Source: Rhodanobacter sp. C01 (GTDB lineage: Bacteria > Pseudomonadota > Gammaproteobacteria > Xanthomonadales > Rhodanobacteraceae). From it: 64,000 nt of DNA. Below are positions 16,119 through 25,673 of the stretch, one piece after another. A program made the translations under genes and the position numbers. The notes beneath the pieces are model-generated. The model did no database searches, had not been told where the DNA came from, and saw only the letters and a program-made list of their open reading frames with translations. Within the stretch, counting starts at the first letter, position 1. Every line of letters begins with the position of its first letter. The DNA lies in assembly GCF_002001045.1 (NCBI RefSeq), contig NZ_MUNR01000010.1, forward strand, positions 1-64,000, written 5' to 3'.

Positions 16119-18779
16119 ATGCCGAATATCCATACCGCGGACTCCCCTGTACGCCAGCGTGCCCCCTGGTGGTTCAACCTGGCCGGGCAGCTGTTGCAGC
16201 CCTGGGTGCGCATCCGCCGCGACCCGGCCGAACCGGCCGCCCTGCTGCAGGCCGGTGTGCCGGTCTGCTATGTGATCGAACGCGATGGGTTTTCCGATGC
16301 GCTGATCCTGCAGCGAGCGTGCCGCGAGGCCGGCCTGCCCAACCCGATGCAGGCGCTGGCCGGTACCCGCCGCCGACGCTCGGTGTTTGCGCTGGCGCGG
16401 CGCGACGGCTGGATCTTCGGGCGCAACCGCAAACGCGCGCCGAATGAACCGCTGCGTCAACTGGTGCGCTCGCTGGAAGGCATGCCGGAACGTGATATCC
16501 AGATCGTGCCGGTGTCGATCTATGTCGGCCGCGCGCCGAATCGCGACAGCGGCTGGTTCCGCGTGCTGTTCTCGGAAAACTGGGTGGTGGTCGGCCGTTT
16601 CCGCCGCATGCTGGCGTTGCTGCTGAACGGGCGTGACACCGTCGTGCACTTCTCCGCGCCGGTATCGTTGCGCAGCGTGCTGGCCGAATCCGGCGAGATC
16701 GCGCCGGAACGCTTCACGCGCAAGATCGCGCGGGTGCTGCGTACCCATTTCCATCGCATCCGCGCCGCCGTGATCGGCCCGGACTTGTCGCATCGACGCA
16801 CTGTCGTCGATGCGGTACTGAACGCCGAACCGGTGCGTGCCGCGATCGCTGCCAGCGCCGCCAAGGAAAAGATCAGCCACGCCAAGGCCTGGCGCAAGGC
16901 GCACAAGCTGGTCATGGAAATCGCTGCCGATTACTCGCATCCGGTGGTGCGTTCGGTGTCGTTCCTGCTGTCGAATTTCTGGAACAAGCTGTACGACGGC
17001 ATCGCCATGCACCACTTCGACAAGGCCCGCGCTGCCGCGCCCGGCTACGAGGTGGTCTACGTTCCCAGCCATCGCAGCCACGCCGATTACCTGTTGATGA
17101 GCTATCAGCTGCACGTGTCCGGCGTGGTGGTGCCACATATCGCCGCCGGCGTGAACCTCAACCTCCCGGCGATCGGGCCGATCCTGCGCCGCGGCGGCGC
17201 GTTCTTCATGCGCCGCAGCTTCACCGGCAATCCGCTGTACTCGGTCGTGTTCAAGGAATACATGGCACAGCTGATAGACCGCGGCGTGCCGATCGAATAC
17301 TTCACCGAGGGTACCCGCTCGCGTACCGGTCGCCTGCTGGCACCACGCGGCGGCCTGCTCTCGATGACCGTGCGTGCCTTCCTGCGTGCGCCGCGCCGGC
17401 CGGTACTGTTCCAGCCGGTATACATCGGCTACGAGAAGCTGATGGAAGGCAAGAGCTATACCGGCGAGCTCAGCGGCAAGCCGAAAGAGAAGGAATCCCT
17501 GCTCGGCCTGTTGCGCGGGCTGAAGGTGCTGCGCCAGCGCTATGGTCACGTGGCGCTGAACTTTGGTGAGCCCATCGAGTTGACCCCGCTGCTGGATGCT
17601 GCCAGCGCCGACTGGCGCGCGACCAGCGCCGATCCGGACGCCAAGCCGGAGTGGCTCAACAGCGTGGTCGACAAGCTCGCCGAACAGATCCAGATCAACA
17701 TCAACCGCGCTGCCGACGTCAATCCGATCAACCTGCTCGCGCTCGCCTTGCTCGCCACCCCCAAGCATGCGATGGCCGAGAGCGACCTGCTGGCCCAGCT
17801 TGAACTGAGCAAGGCCATGCTGGAGGAGCTGCCGTATTCCGATCGCATCACGCTAACCCCGATGAACCCGGCCGGGATCATCGCCTACGGCGAGCAGATG
17901 GGCTGGATCCAGCGCGTGCAGCACCCGCTGGGTGACGTGCTCACCGCCACCGGCGAGCAGGCCGTGCTGCTCAGCTATTTCCGCAACAACGTGCTGCACC
18001 TCAATGCCGCCGCCGCGTGGGTGGCCTGCTGTTTCCTCAACAACCGCCGCATGTCGCGCGCCTCGGTGCTGCGGCTGGGCAAGATCATCTATCCGTTCAT
18101 CCAGGGCGAGTTGTTCCTGCCGTGGGATGAGGAAGGTTTTGGCGCACAGCTGCAGGCGACGATCGACTTCTTCGTGCGCCGCGGAATGCTTGAGTCGACC
18201 GGTGATGGCCGCGTGCTGGAACGCGCTCCGGGTCAGGACGACAGCGCCTTCCAGCTCAAGGTGATCGCGCGCAGCCTGATCCAGGCATTCGAGCGCTACT
18301 ACATCACCATCGCTGCGCTGGCCAAGAACGGTCCGCACACGATGACCGGTGCCGAGCTCGAGAACGCCTGCGCACTCACCGCCCAGCGGCTGAGCCTGCT
18401 CAACGAATTGTCGGCGCCGGAGTTCTTCGACAAGGCACTCTTCCGCGGCTTCATCCAGAAGCTGCGCGAACGCCGCATCGTGTGGACCGACGACGCCGGC
18501 AAGCTCGACTACGCCAGCGCACTGGAAGGCATCGTGCGCGACGCCAAGGTGATCCTGTCGCGCGAGGTACGCCACTCGATCCTCAAGATCACGCCTGGCG
18601 GAGAAAAGGATCAGGCTACGGAAAATCAGGCCGACGCAACGAAAGCGGTAGCGGTGCAAACGAGCCTGCTACCTGAAGATGCCTCGGCAACGGATCTGCA
18701 CCGGCGTCATGTCGATGCCGAACAACACGAGCACGAGCGACGCACCGGCAGCGATCGCCGCGGGACACCGGACGCCTAG
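16119..18779 (+). CDS. plsB: Glycerol-3-phosphate 1-O-acyltransferase PlsB
   Basis: 886 residues, longer than the 807 of E. coli but usual for Xanthomonadales. The acyltransferase motif I is HRSHAD (318-323), with catalytic His318 and Asp323. Motif III, the glycerol-3-phosphate binding block, is FTEGTRSRTGR (Glu397). FFMRRSFTGNP forms motif II and FQPVYIGYEK motif IV. It catalyses the first step of phospholipid synthesis, acylating sn-1 of glycerol-3-phosphate, at the inner membrane. The C-terminal 40 residues are hydrophilic and rich in His, Glu and Arg, and probably lie outside the fold. Confidence 0.96.
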   Translation: MPNIHTADSPVRQRAPWWFNLAGQLLQPWVRIRRDPAEPAALLQAGVPVCYVIERDGFSDALILQRACREAGLPNPMQALAGTRRRRSVFALARRDGWIFGRNRKRAPNEPLRQLVRSLEGMPERDIQIVPVSIYVGRAPNRDSGWFRVLFSENWVVVGRFRRMLALLLNGRDTVVHFSAPVSLRSVLAESGEIAPERFTRKIARVLRTHFHRIRAAVIGPDLSHRRTVVDAVLNAEPVRAAIAASAAKEKISHAKAWRKAHKLVMEIAADYSHPVVRSVSFLLSNFWNKLYDGIAMHHFDKARAAAPGYEVVYVPSHRSHADYLLMSYQLHVSGVVVPHIAAGVNLNLPAIGPILRRGGAFFMRRSFTGNPLYSVVFKEYMAQLIDRGVPIEYFTEGTRSRTGRLLAPRGGLLSMTVRAFLRAPRRPVLFQPVYIGYEKLMEGKSYTGELSGKPKEKESLLGLLRGLKVLRQRYGHVALNFGEPIELTPLLDAASADWRATSADPDAKPEWLNSVVDKLAEQIQININRAADVNPINLLALALLATPKHAMAESDLLAQLELSKAMLEELPYSDRITLTPMNPAGIIAYGEQMGWIQRVQHPLGDVLTATGEQAVLLSYFRNNVLHLNAAAAWVACCFLNNRRMSRASVLRLGKIIYPFIQGELFLPWDEEGFGAQLQATIDFFVRRGMLESTGDGRVLERAPGQDDSAFQLKVIARSLIQAFERYYITIAALAKNGPHTMTGAELENACALTAQRLSLLNELSAPEFFDKALFRGFIQKLRERRIVWTDDAGKLDYASALEGIVRDAKVILSREVRHSILKITPGGEKDQATENQADATKAVAVQTSLLPEDASATDLHRRHVDAEQHEHERRTGSDRRGTPDA

Positions 18780-18871
18780 AAGGCCAGACGCCGGAAGCGC
18801 AAGTGACTGGCAGCGAGCGTGATACGGCGCGGCCGGGTAGGATGGCCGCACCGCCACTCAGGGGCTTACCC

Positions 18872-20245
18872 ATGACTACGCATCGCCGCCGGCTTATGGC
18901 CGCCATTCTGTCGTGTCTGCCACTTGTCGCCGCCAGCGCCGATGCGCCGACCCGCGCCGACGCCGACGCGCACCAGGTCAGCGTGCTCGATTGTGCGCGT
19001 CTGCTCGACCCTGCCGCCGGCAGGATGCTCGGCGAGACCACGCTGGTGGTGGAGGACGGCCACATCAAGGAAATGCATGCCGGGGCGATCGACACTGATC
19101 CGTACCGGAAGGCAGCGAGCGACGCCGGCAATGCGTTCCGGTACGTCAAGCTGGTCGATGCCACCTGCATGCCCGGCCTGATCGACTCGCACGTGCACCT
19201 GACCATGCAATTCAGCAAGAGCACCTACAGCGACCAGTTCCGCCTCAATCCCGCCGACTACGCGATCCTGGGTACGGTCTACGCCAGGCGCACCCTGCTG
19301 GCCGGCTTCACCACGGTGCGCAACGTCGGCGACGAGCACAACGAATCTATCGCCCTGCGCAATGCGATCAATGCCGGGCTCGTGCCGGGACCGCGCATCT
19401 TCAGTGCCGGCCAGTTCATCGGCACCACCGGCGGCCACGCCGACCCAACCGACGGTTATCGCTGGGATCTGCAGGGCGATCCGGATCCGAAGGACGGCAT
19501 CATCAACTCGCCCGAGGACGCCTGGAAGGCTGTGCGCCAGCATTACAAGGACGGCGCCGACCTGATCAAGATCATGCCGTCCGGCGGTGTGCTCGATGAA
19601 AGCAGCAGTGCCGACAACGCGCAGATGACGCTGGACGAGATCAAGGCCGTGGTCGCCGCCGCACACGACTACGGCTTCACCGTGGCCGCACATGCGCACG
19701 GCGCCGAGGCGATCCGCCGTGCGGTAATTGGGGGCGTCGATTCGATCGAGCACGGCACCTTCATGAATGACGAAGACATGAAGCTGATGAAGGAACACGG
19801 CACCTGGTACGTGCCGACCATCATCGCCGGCAAGTTCGCCGAGGAAAAAGCACGGGAAGGCTGGTATCCACCGCAGGTCAAGGCCAAGGCGGAGCAGGTC
19901 GGGCCGATCATCCAGGCCACCGCCGGCAAGGCCTACAAGGCCGGGGTGAAGATCGCCTTCGGCACCGACGCAGGGGTCTATCCGCACGGCGAGAACGCGA
20001 AGGAGTTCGAGTACATGGTGCAGGCCGGCATGCCGCCGATGTTCGTGCTGCAGGCCGCCACCACGCATGCCGCCGAACTGCTGCACAAGCAGGATGAATT
20101 CGGCCAGATCGCGGTGGGCCGCCACGCCGACGTGATCGCCGTGCCGGGCAACCCGCTGGACGACATCACCGCGATGCAGCGCGTCAGCTTCGTGATGAAG
20201 GACGGCGTGGTCTACAAGGAAGCCGGCAAGCCGGTCGCCCAGTAA
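18872..20245 (+). CDS. Exported metal-dependent amidohydrolase (imidazolonepropionase/Xaa-Pro dipeptidase-like)
   Basis: 457 residues. The start at 18872 has AGGGG a few bases upstream and yields a signal peptide (MTTHRRRLMAAILSCLPLVA, cleavage near ASA-D). Metal-binding HxH is DSHVHL (His107, His109). The likely carbamylated lysine is in LIKIMPSGGV, with further ligands in VAAHAHG and SIEHGTF and the catalytic Asp in FGTDAG. Subgroup members are periplasmic or secreted hydrolases acting on cyclic amides, or reported as Xaa-Pro dipeptidases. The exact substrate is open. With the peptidase block at 27291-37746 it could add to breakdown of proline-containing peptides (inference). Confidence 0.88.
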   Translation: MTTHRRRLMAAILSCLPLVAASADAPTRADADAHQVSVLDCARLLDPAAGRMLGETTLVVEDGHIKEMHAGAIDTDPYRKAASDAGNAFRYVKLVDATCMPGLIDSHVHLTMQFSKSTYSDQFRLNPADYAILGTVYARRTLLAGFTTVRNVGDEHNESIALRNAINAGLVPGPRIFSAGQFIGTTGGHADPTDGYRWDLQGDPDPKDGIINSPEDAWKAVRQHYKDGADLIKIMPSGGVLDESSSADNAQMTLDEIKAVVAAAHDYGFTVAAHAHGAEAIRRAVIGGVDSIEHGTFMNDEDMKLMKEHGTWYVPTIIAGKFAEEKAREGWYPPQVKAKAEQVGPIIQATAGKAYKAGVKIAFGTDAGVYPHGENAKEFEYMVQAGMPPMFVLQAATTHAAELLHKQDEFGQIAVGRHADVIAVPGNPLDDITAMQRVSFVMKDGVVYKEAGKPVAQ

Positions 20246-20254
20246 GCCACTGGA

Positions 20255-20278
20255 GGCCGGTTTCCGAAGGAACCGGCC
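20255..20278. terminator. Hairpin between amidohydrolase gene and ubiE
   Basis: GGCCGGTT can pair with AACCGGCC, extended by CC/GG across a GAA loop with one bulge. No T tract follows, so termination would be weak or factor-dependent. It lies 10 bp after the amidohydrolase stop and 22 bp before ubiE. Confidence 0.4.
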
Positions 20279-20299
20279 CGATCCTGTAACATCGCACCC

Positions 20300-21052
20300 A
20301 TGAACGAGCAGCCCAAAACCACCCATTTCGGCTTCCGCGATGTACCGGTCGGCGACAAGCAGAAGCTGGTCGGCCAGGTATTCACCTCGGTCGCACACAG
20401 CTATGACCTGATGAACGATCTGATGTCGTTCGGTGTGCATCGGCTGTGGAAGCGCCACTTCGTGGCGATCAGCGGCGTACGGCGCGGCGACCGCGTGCTG
20501 GACCTGGCCGGTGGCACCGGCGACATCGCCGCCCTGCTCAAACCGGTGGTCGGCGACGCGGGCGAAGTGGTGGTCGGCGACATCAACGCGGCGATGCTCG
20601 GCGTCGGTCGCGACCGCATGACCGATCGTGGTCTGGTATCGGGCCTGCGCTGGGCCCAGCTCAATGCCGAAGTGCTGCCGTTCCCGGACAATTCGTTCGA
20701 TGCAGTGACCATGGCGTTCGGCTTGCGCAACGTCACCGACAAGGACAAGGCGCTGGCCGACATCTGCCGCGTGCTCAAGCCCGGCGGCCGCCTGCTGGTG
20801 CTGGAGTTCTCCAAGGTGCAGAGCGAAGTTTTCAGCAAGCTCTACGATTTCCACTCGTTCAGGATCCTGCCGAAGCTGGGCCAGCTGTTTGCCGGCGATG
20901 CCGACAGCTACCAATATCTCGCCGAGTCGATCCGCAAGCATCCGGACCAGGAAACCCTGAAAAGCATGATGGAGCACGCCGGCTTCGGCCGCGTGGAAGT
21001 GCGCAACCTGACCAACGGCGTGGTGGCGATCCACCGAGCCTACAAATTCTGA
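20300..21052 (+). CDS. ubiE: Ubiquinone/menaquinone biosynthesis C-methyltransferase UbiE
   Basis: 250 residues, the E. coli UbiE length (251). SAM-binding motif [13 protein letters not shown] (about 67-78), post-motif [10 protein letters not shown], motif II/III region [22 protein letters not shown], and the family signature [17 protein letters not shown] near the N-terminus. It methylates C-2 of the demethoxy-ubiquinol ring in the cytosol, probably with the Ubi complex. ubiJ and ubiB, which often lie directly downstream of ubiE in other gammaproteobacteria, are here 34 kb away at 55177-57473. Confidence 0.97.
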   Translation: MNEQPKTTHFGFRDVPVGDKQKLVGQVFTSVAHSYDLMNDLMSFGVHRLWKRHFVAISGVRRGDRVLDLAGGTGDIAALLKPVVGDAGEVVVGDINAAMLGVGRDRMTDRGLVSGLRWAQLNAEVLPFPDNSFDAVTMAFGLRNVTDKDKALADICRVLKPGGRLLVLEFSKVQSEVFSKLYDFHSFRILPKLGQLFAGDADSYQYLAESIRKHPDQETLKSMMEHAGFGRVEVRNLTNGVVAIHRAYKF

Positions 21053-21109
21053 CCCGCGATCCATCGCCAGCTATTCAAGCAACAACGTCGAGCAACAGGA
21101 AGTGACCCG

Positions 21110-21820
21110 ATGAGCAACAACGCCACACAGCTCGAGCGTCTGACCTTTTTTTCCGACGCCGTGTTCGCCATCGCGATCACGCTGCTGGTGATCGAGATTC
21201 ACGTGCCGCATCTCGGCGTGGTCGACGACCGCACATTTCTCGCCGAGCTCGCCGCTCTGCGCCCGAGCATTTTCGGGTTCATCCTGAGTTTCCTGGTGAT
21301 CGGCGCGCTATGGGCAGCGCATCACCGGGTATTCGGCATGCTGGTCGGCTACAGCCGCGGCGTGATGGTGCCAAACATGCTGCAGTTGATGGTGATCGCA
21401 TTCATGCCGTTTGCCACGGCATTGATGAGCGCGAACCCACTGTCACGCGTGGCGGAAATGTTCTACGCAGCGACATTGCTGTTGGTCGCATTGATCCAGC
21501 GCTGGCTGTTCGGTCGCGCATTGCAGGCTGCGTACCTGCAGCCAGAACTAGGGCCCGTGGATGTCGCCGGCGTGCTGGGACGAGCATGGGGCCTGCCCGT
21601 GGCAGCGGGGCTATCGCTCGTACTGGCGTGGTTCATTCCCGCCTTGAACAACATCGTGTTGCTGAGTATTCCGCTGTTGACACGGCTGTTTGCGCACCTC
21701 GCCCGCGTCCGGGCGGAGAAATCACGGATGGCACCGACCAGCGACGATCCTGCAGCGCCCATCACACAAGGCGTCCCACCTCATGAACCCGTCGCCACCG
21801 CCACCGATGCCATCGCGTAG
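21110..21820 (+). CDS. TMEM175 family (DUF1211) potassium channel-like membrane protein
   Basis: 236 residues with about six transmembrane helices. The first helix carries the family signature FFSDAVFAIAITLLVIEI (residues 13-30; consensus FSDxVxAIxxTLL), which forms the pore-lining filter in bacterial TMEM175 channels. Later helices include FILSFLVIGALWAAHHRVFG and MLQLMVIAFMPFATALM. Bacterial members conduct K+ with modest selectivity. The C-terminus is hydrophilic. Its last 38 bp overlap the next gene in another frame, suggesting translational coupling. Confidence 0.85.
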   Translation: MSNNATQLERLTFFSDAVFAIAITLLVIEIHVPHLGVVDDRTFLAELAALRPSIFGFILSFLVIGALWAAHHRVFGMLVGYSRGVMVPNMLQLMVIAFMPFATALMSANPLSRVAEMFYAATLLLVALIQRWLFGRALQAAYLQPELGPVDVAGVLGRAWGLPVAAGLSLVLAWFIPALNNIVLLSIPLLTRLFAHLARVRAEKSRMAPTSDDPAAPITQGVPPHEPVATATDAIA

Positions 21821-22469
21821 TCCGCTTGTCGCTGCCGCCGCCCTGTTGGGGTGGCTCGCGCTTGCATTGCAATTGTGGCTATCGATCCAGCTGACGATCG
21901 CGAACGGGCAAGGTGCGCTGGCTGGAGTGTGGATCTATTTCGGTTACTTCACCATTTTGACGAACGTGCTGGTGGCGATGGCGCTGACGGCAGCCGCATA
22001 TGGCCCGCATGGTGCAGTCAGCCGCTTCTTCGTTCGACCCGATGTGCATACCGCGATCGCGATGAGCATCGTCATCGTCGCGGCCATCTACAACCTGATG
22101 CTGCGCCAGCTATGGCAGCCACACGGCTGGCAGATCGTCGCCGACAACACCCTGCATGTGATGATGCCTGTGCTGTTCCTGCTGTACTGGTGGCTGGCGG
22201 TGCCGAAGGCGACGCTGCGCTGGCCGCAAGTCATTCACTGGCAGCTGTATCCGGCCGCCTATTTCGCCTACGTGCTGATACGCGGCGCGGTGGATCACTG
22301 GTATCCGTATCCGTTCCTCGACGTCACCAAGCTGGGTTACCTGCTCGTGCTGGTCGATGCCTGCGCGGTGCTGCTGGTGTTCGTCGCGGTCGCGTTGCTG
22401 CTGGTCGCGCTGGGACGCTGGCAGGTGCGGCGCGCCAGCAAGGCCGCGCCACTGGCAGAGCGGCCCTGA
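21783..22469 (+). CDS. Pr6Pr family integral membrane protein
   Basis: 228 residues, six predicted helices. The start at 21783 lies inside the 3' end of the TMEM175-like gene; the frame is open back to 21690, but the upstream part has no membrane character. Features of the Pr6Pr (FAR-17a/AIG1-like) family: GVWIYFGYFTILTNVLVAMALTAAAYG in helix 2-3, HVMMPVLFLLYWWLAVPK in helix 4, and PYPFLDVTKLGY before the last helix. No enzymatic function is established. It ends eight bases before the convergent GST gene. Confidence 0.8.
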   Translation: MNPSPPPPMPSRSPLVAAAALLGWLALALQLWLSIQLTIANGQGALAGVWIYFGYFTILTNVLVAMALTAAAYGPHGAVSRFFVRPDVHTAIAMSIVIVAAIYNLMLRQLWQPHGWQIVADNTLHVMMPVLFLLYWWLAVPKATLRWPQVIHWQLYPAAYFAYVLIRGAVDHWYPYPFLDVTKLGYLLVLVDACAVLLVFVAVALLLVALGRWQVRRASKAAPLAERP

Positions 22470-22476
22470 AACGACA

Positions 22477-23175
22477 TCACCCTGCCGGCACGCGCAAGTC
22501 CGCCAGCACGGTGCCAAACCGCTTCACCTCTTCTTCATGCTCCGCATCGCGCCAGCTCTCCTGCAGCGCGTCGGCATACCAGCGACGCATCGGCGGCAGT
22601 TCGCGCAGGCGCTGCGCGTAGGCAGTCGCCGCATCGCCCAGCGTCAGGCCATAGGTCTGGATGCGGAAAGCCACCGGTGCGAAGAACGCATCGACTGCAC
22701 CGAACGCGTTGCCCGTCAGGAATGGCCCACCGTAGCGTGCCAGACCCTCGCTCCACAGCTCCTCGATGCGCGCGATATCGCTGCGCAACGCTACGGGCAG
22801 ATCGTCCGGCAGGCGGATGCGCAAACCGCAACTCAATGCGCAATACGTGCGCAGGGCGCTGAAGCCCGAATGCATTTCGGCGACCGCGCAGCGCGCCCAT
22901 GCGCGCGCCTTCGGATCGGCTGGCCACACACCGGGATGACGCTCGGCCAGGTATTCGGTGATCGCGAGCGAATCCCACACCACCGTGTCGCCGTCGCGCA
23001 GACACGGCACCTTGCCGTTCGGCGAGAATGCGCGGAAGGCACTCCAGCTCGATCCGGTGCCGGGCGCGAATGACACCAGCCGTTCCTCGAACGGAATGCC
23101 GAGTTCACTCAGCAGCAGCCACGGCCGCAACGACCACGACGAGTAATTCTTATTGGCGATATGCAGCTCGTACAT
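22477..23175 (-). CDS. Glutathione S-transferase family protein
   Basis: 232 residues. N-terminal thioredoxin-fold domain with NKNYSSWSLRPWLLLSELGIPFEE (Ser at the catalytic turn), the cis-Pro block FSPNGKVPCLRDGD and the glutathione-contacting DSLAITEYLAERHP. The C-terminal all-helical domain has GNAFGAVDAFFAPVAFRIQTYG in place of the usual N-capping box. Cytosolic and probably glutathione-dependent; the substrate is unknown. It ends eight bases from the convergent Pr6Pr gene. The EamA transporter gene ends 22 bp upstream of its start, so the two form a minus-strand unit. Confidence 0.87.
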   Translation of the reverse strand: MYELHIANKNYSSWSLRPWLLLSELGIPFEERLVSFAPGTGSSWSAFRAFSPNGKVPCLRDGDTVVWDSLAITEYLAERHPGVWPADPKARAWARCAVAEMHSGFSALRTYCALSCGLRIRLPDDLPVALRSDIARIEELWSEGLARYGGPFLTGNAFGAVDAFFAPVAFRIQTYGLTLGDAATAYAQRLRELPPMRRWYADALQESWRDAEHEEEVKRFGTVLADLRVPAG

Positions 23176-23197
23176 GTCAAGGTCCTTCCCGGATGGC

Positions 23198-24118
23198 CTA
23201 GTTCTGTTCGCAGGGTTCGTGGGTCACCGGCACAGCCGGCACCAGTCGTCGCCGCGCGTTCGCCAGCACCACGCCAACGACCGTAATCACGCCGCCGATG
23301 AGGGTCAACGCGGTGAGCCGCTCGCCCAGCCACACCCAGCCGATCAGCACCGCGATCGGTGGAGAGAAGTAGATGAAGCTGGACACCTGCGAGGCGGAGG
23401 CACGGCGAAGCGCGGCATTCCACGCGAGATAGCCGACGAAGCTGGGCGCGATGCCCAGCCATAGAAGCGCAGCGATATGCGATCCCGGCGCCCCCAGCAG
23501 CGCCTGCGGGAGATGCCAGCCAAACGGCAGCGTGCCGAGTGTCCCGGCGAAGAACGTGAACGCGGTGACGCCGATCATGCTGCTGCGGGTGAACAGCGGC
23601 TTCTGCCCCACGAAATAGATCGCCGAGGCGAGCACACTGAGCAACACCAGCGCTGCCATCGGCTCGAACTTCACCTGCTTGCCGCTGGCCAGCACCACCA
23701 TCACCACGCCAACCAGCGCAATGCCGAGCCCGATCAACGTACGCGCGGACAGACGCTCGTGCACCCAGATCGCCGACACTGCGGCAGTGGCCGCGGGAAC
23801 CAGCGAGATCAGGATCGCCGCGGTACCGCTGGCGATACGCGTTTCCGCGTAGTTGAGGCACAGGTGGTACGCGGTCAGCCCGATCACGCCGAGCAGCGCC
23901 AGCTGCGGCCAGTCGCGCCGCGCCGGCAACGGCACACGTTTCACCAGCAGCAACACGGCGAAGCACAGCGAGCCGATCGCCAGCCGCGCGAACGCCACGT
24001 CGCCCGGAGTGAACGAGGCCAGCGCATAGGCAATCGCGGCATACGCCGATGACCAGGTCAGCAGCGCGATGCCGATGTAGAAAAGTGCGCGCCCGTCAAG
24101 GCGCTCAGAGGTGTCCAT
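23198..24118 (-). CDS. EamA/DMT family transporter
   Basis: 306 residues with ten predicted helices in two EamA repeats (about 12-140 and 150-290). Recognisable blocks are ALLTWSSAYAAIAYALASFTPGD, AFARLAIGSLCF and, in the second repeat, SFIYFSPPIAVLIGWVWLGERLTALTLIGG, a strong family signature. The start at 24118 is chosen over an open frame back to 24271, which runs through the divergent regulator region. Probably an inner-membrane exporter of amino acids or metabolites. The divergent Lrp-type gene, 118 bp away start to start, is a likely regulator because Lrp/EamA pairs are common. Confidence 0.88.
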   Translation of the reverse strand: MDTSERLDGRALFYIGIALLTWSSAYAAIAYALASFTPGDVAFARLAIGSLCFAVLLLVKRVPLPARRDWPQLALLGVIGLTAYHLCLNYAETRIASGTAAILISLVPAATAAVSAIWVHERLSARTLIGLGIALVGVVMVVLASGKQVKFEPMAALVLLSVLASAIYFVGQKPLFTRSSMIGVTAFTFFAGTLGTLPFGWHLPQALLGAPGSHIAALLWLGIAPSFVGYLAWNAALRRASASQVSSFIYFSPPIAVLIGWVWLGERLTALTLIGGVITVVGVVLANARRRLVPAVPVTHEPCEQN

Positions 24119-24236
24119 GGGGAACGGATTCCGAGGCTGGGAAGTGCGCATCCTAGTCTTGGCGATGGCGCTGATGAATAATGCATCGGATCGTCCCCCT
24201 GATGTTTCGCCATCGAACGAATCGAGAACTATCGAT

Positions 24237-24737
24237 ATGACCTTTGAATCGAAACCCGAATTGGACAACAAGGATTGGCAGCTGCTCGAGGCGCTGCAGC
24301 AGGACGCGCGCCTCGGCTACGCCGAGCTGGGCCGCAAGGTGCGGCTGTCCGCGCCAGCGGTGGCCGAGCGCGTGAAGCGACTGGAGGAAGCGGGCGTGAT
24401 CGCCGGCTATCGCGCGGTGATCGAACCGAAGCGGCTGGGCTTCAGCATCGACGCAATGGTGCGCCTGCGCTGCGACGGCGGCATCTGCGCACGCATCGGC
24501 AAGATCGTGGCGGACATTCCCGAGGTGATCGACTGTCGTCGTCTTGCCGGCGAGGATTCCGCGCTGCTGCGCGTGGTGGCGATGTCGATCGGCCATCTGG
24601 AAGCCGTACTCGACCGCCTGCTGAAAATCCACGCCAGCATCAGCACCACCACCTTGATCGTGCTGCAGGCGCCACACACCAACCGCCCGCTGACCCGCGC
24701 GATGTGGGACGCCGCCCGTGCGCTGTCACGCGACTGA
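24237..24737 (+). CDS. Lrp/AsnC family transcriptional regulator
   Basis: 166 residues. N-terminal winged HTH: LDNKDWQLLEALQQDARLGY, LGRKVRLSAPAVAERVKRLEEAGVI (about 9-55). A RAM ligand-binding domain follows (about 70-150), with the variant YRAVIEPKRLGFSIDAMVRL linker. Start at 24237, since homology begins at ELDNKDWQLL. The frame opens upstream to 24111, but that region carries the divergent promoters. The ligand is unknown. A decayed second copy of its 3' end lies at 25803-25915, beyond the bestrophin gene. Confidence 0.92.
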   Translation: MTFESKPELDNKDWQLLEALQQDARLGYAELGRKVRLSAPAVAERVKRLEEAGVIAGYRAVIEPKRLGFSIDAMVRLRCDGGICARIGKIVADIPEVIDCRRLAGEDSALLRVVAMSIGHLEAVLDRLLKIHASISTTTLIVLQAPHTNRPLTRAMWDAARALSRD

Positions 24738-24756
24738 GCCGAGAAGGCCTCAGTCG
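24731..24756. terminator. Hairpin spanning two convergent stop codons
   Basis: Perfect 8-bp stem CGACTGAG/CTCAGTCG around a 10-base loop. It includes the stop codon of the Lrp gene (24735-24737) and that of the convergent bestrophin gene (24750-24752). No T tract follows on either side, so it is likely a weak bidirectional terminator or an mRNA-end stabiliser. Confidence 0.4.
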
Positions 24757-25673
24757 AGGATGAAATCCTGCCTGGTCGGCGCGCGCACCGGAATCGCCGG
24801 CTCTCCCAGCAGATCGTGCGCGGCGTCTTCGATGAACGAGGACATCACGCCGAGCGCCAGGTCGTTGTCCTCGGTGCCGAAGGGATCCTCGATCTGGGCG
24901 GCAATCGCCTCGTGCGCCATGAACGTATACGCGACGAAAACCGAGAACACCGGCGTGAAGATCCCGATGCTATCGACCAGCCCGAACGGCAACAGCGCGC
25001 AGAAGAAATACACCGTGCGGTGGATCATCACTGAATACGCAAACGGCAGCGGTGTGGAGGCAATGCGCTCACACCCACCGATCACGTCCGACAGCCCATT
25101 GAGATTGCGATCGAAAGCAAGCACCGCCCACGGATCGAGCGCATCTTCGCGTGCGTGTTGCTGCACCCATTCGCCGAGCCACAGCATGATCGTCGCCGGG
25201 CGATAGCGCGATGCCATGACCCGCTCGAACAGTGGCGAGGACAGGCGTGCCGCGAGATCGTCGCGCGGATCCGTCGCGCGCAACTGATGCCGCAGCGCGT
25301 GAGGTAGCACGGTCAGCACCTGGACAAATTCGCGCGCGTCGGCGCTGCCGAGCGTGCCACGCGGCAAAGTGAGGGCTTGCCGCGTCAGCGAGCGCGTCTC
25401 GTTCAGCAGTTGTCCCCATAGCTTGCGCGCCTCCCAGTAGCGGTCGTAGCTCGTGTTGTTGCGAAAGCCGAGAAACACCGCCAGCGCGATACCGACGAGC
25501 GAAAACGGGGCCGTACTCAGGCTGATCGAGATATGGAAAATGTGGTCATGGCACGCCACGGCGACCAATGAAATACACAGGATCAGGAGCAGGCGCGGCA
25601 GTAGCTCCGGCAGGACGGAACCTCGCCACGCGAGCAGCATGCGAAACCAGTGCAGATGCGGACGAACGATCAT
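24750..25673 (-). CDS. Bestrophin-like (UPF0187) anion/cation channel family protein
   Basis: 307 residues. It begins MIVRPHLHWFRMLLAWRGSV, followed by two hydrophobic helices (LLPRLLLILCISLVAVAC and PFSLVGIALAVFLGFRNNTSYDRYWEARKLWG). The latter is the strongest family signature. Two further helices lie at about 225-265 (VYFFCALLPFGLVDSIGIFTPVFSVFVAYTFMAHEAIA), and IEDPFGTEDNDLALG near 270-285 is the conserved bestrophin motif. Bacterial members form pentameric inner-membrane channels. The gene sits antisense between the lrp gene and a decayed copy of the lrp 3' end, so it may have arrived with a duplication. Confidence 0.9.
   Translation of the reverse strand: MIVRPHLHWFRMLLAWRGSVLPELLPRLLLILCISLVAVACHDHIFHISISLSTAPFSLVGIALAVFLGFRNNTSYDRYWEARKLWGQLLNETRSLTRQALTLPRGTLGSADAREFVQVLTVLPHALRHQLRATDPRDDLAARLSSPLFERVMASRYRPATIMLWLGEWVQQHAREDALDPWAVLAFDRNLNGLSDVIGGCERIASTPLPFAYSVMIHRTVYFFCALLPFGLVDSIGIFTPVFSVFVAYTFMAHEAIAAQIEDPFGTEDNDLALGVMSSFIEDAAHDLLGEPAIPVRAPTRQDFILD

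Noticed and set aside
18866-21064. 732-codon minus-strand frame across amidohydrolase and ubiE
   Set aside because: It spans two well-supported genes on the other strand and their intergenic hairpin.
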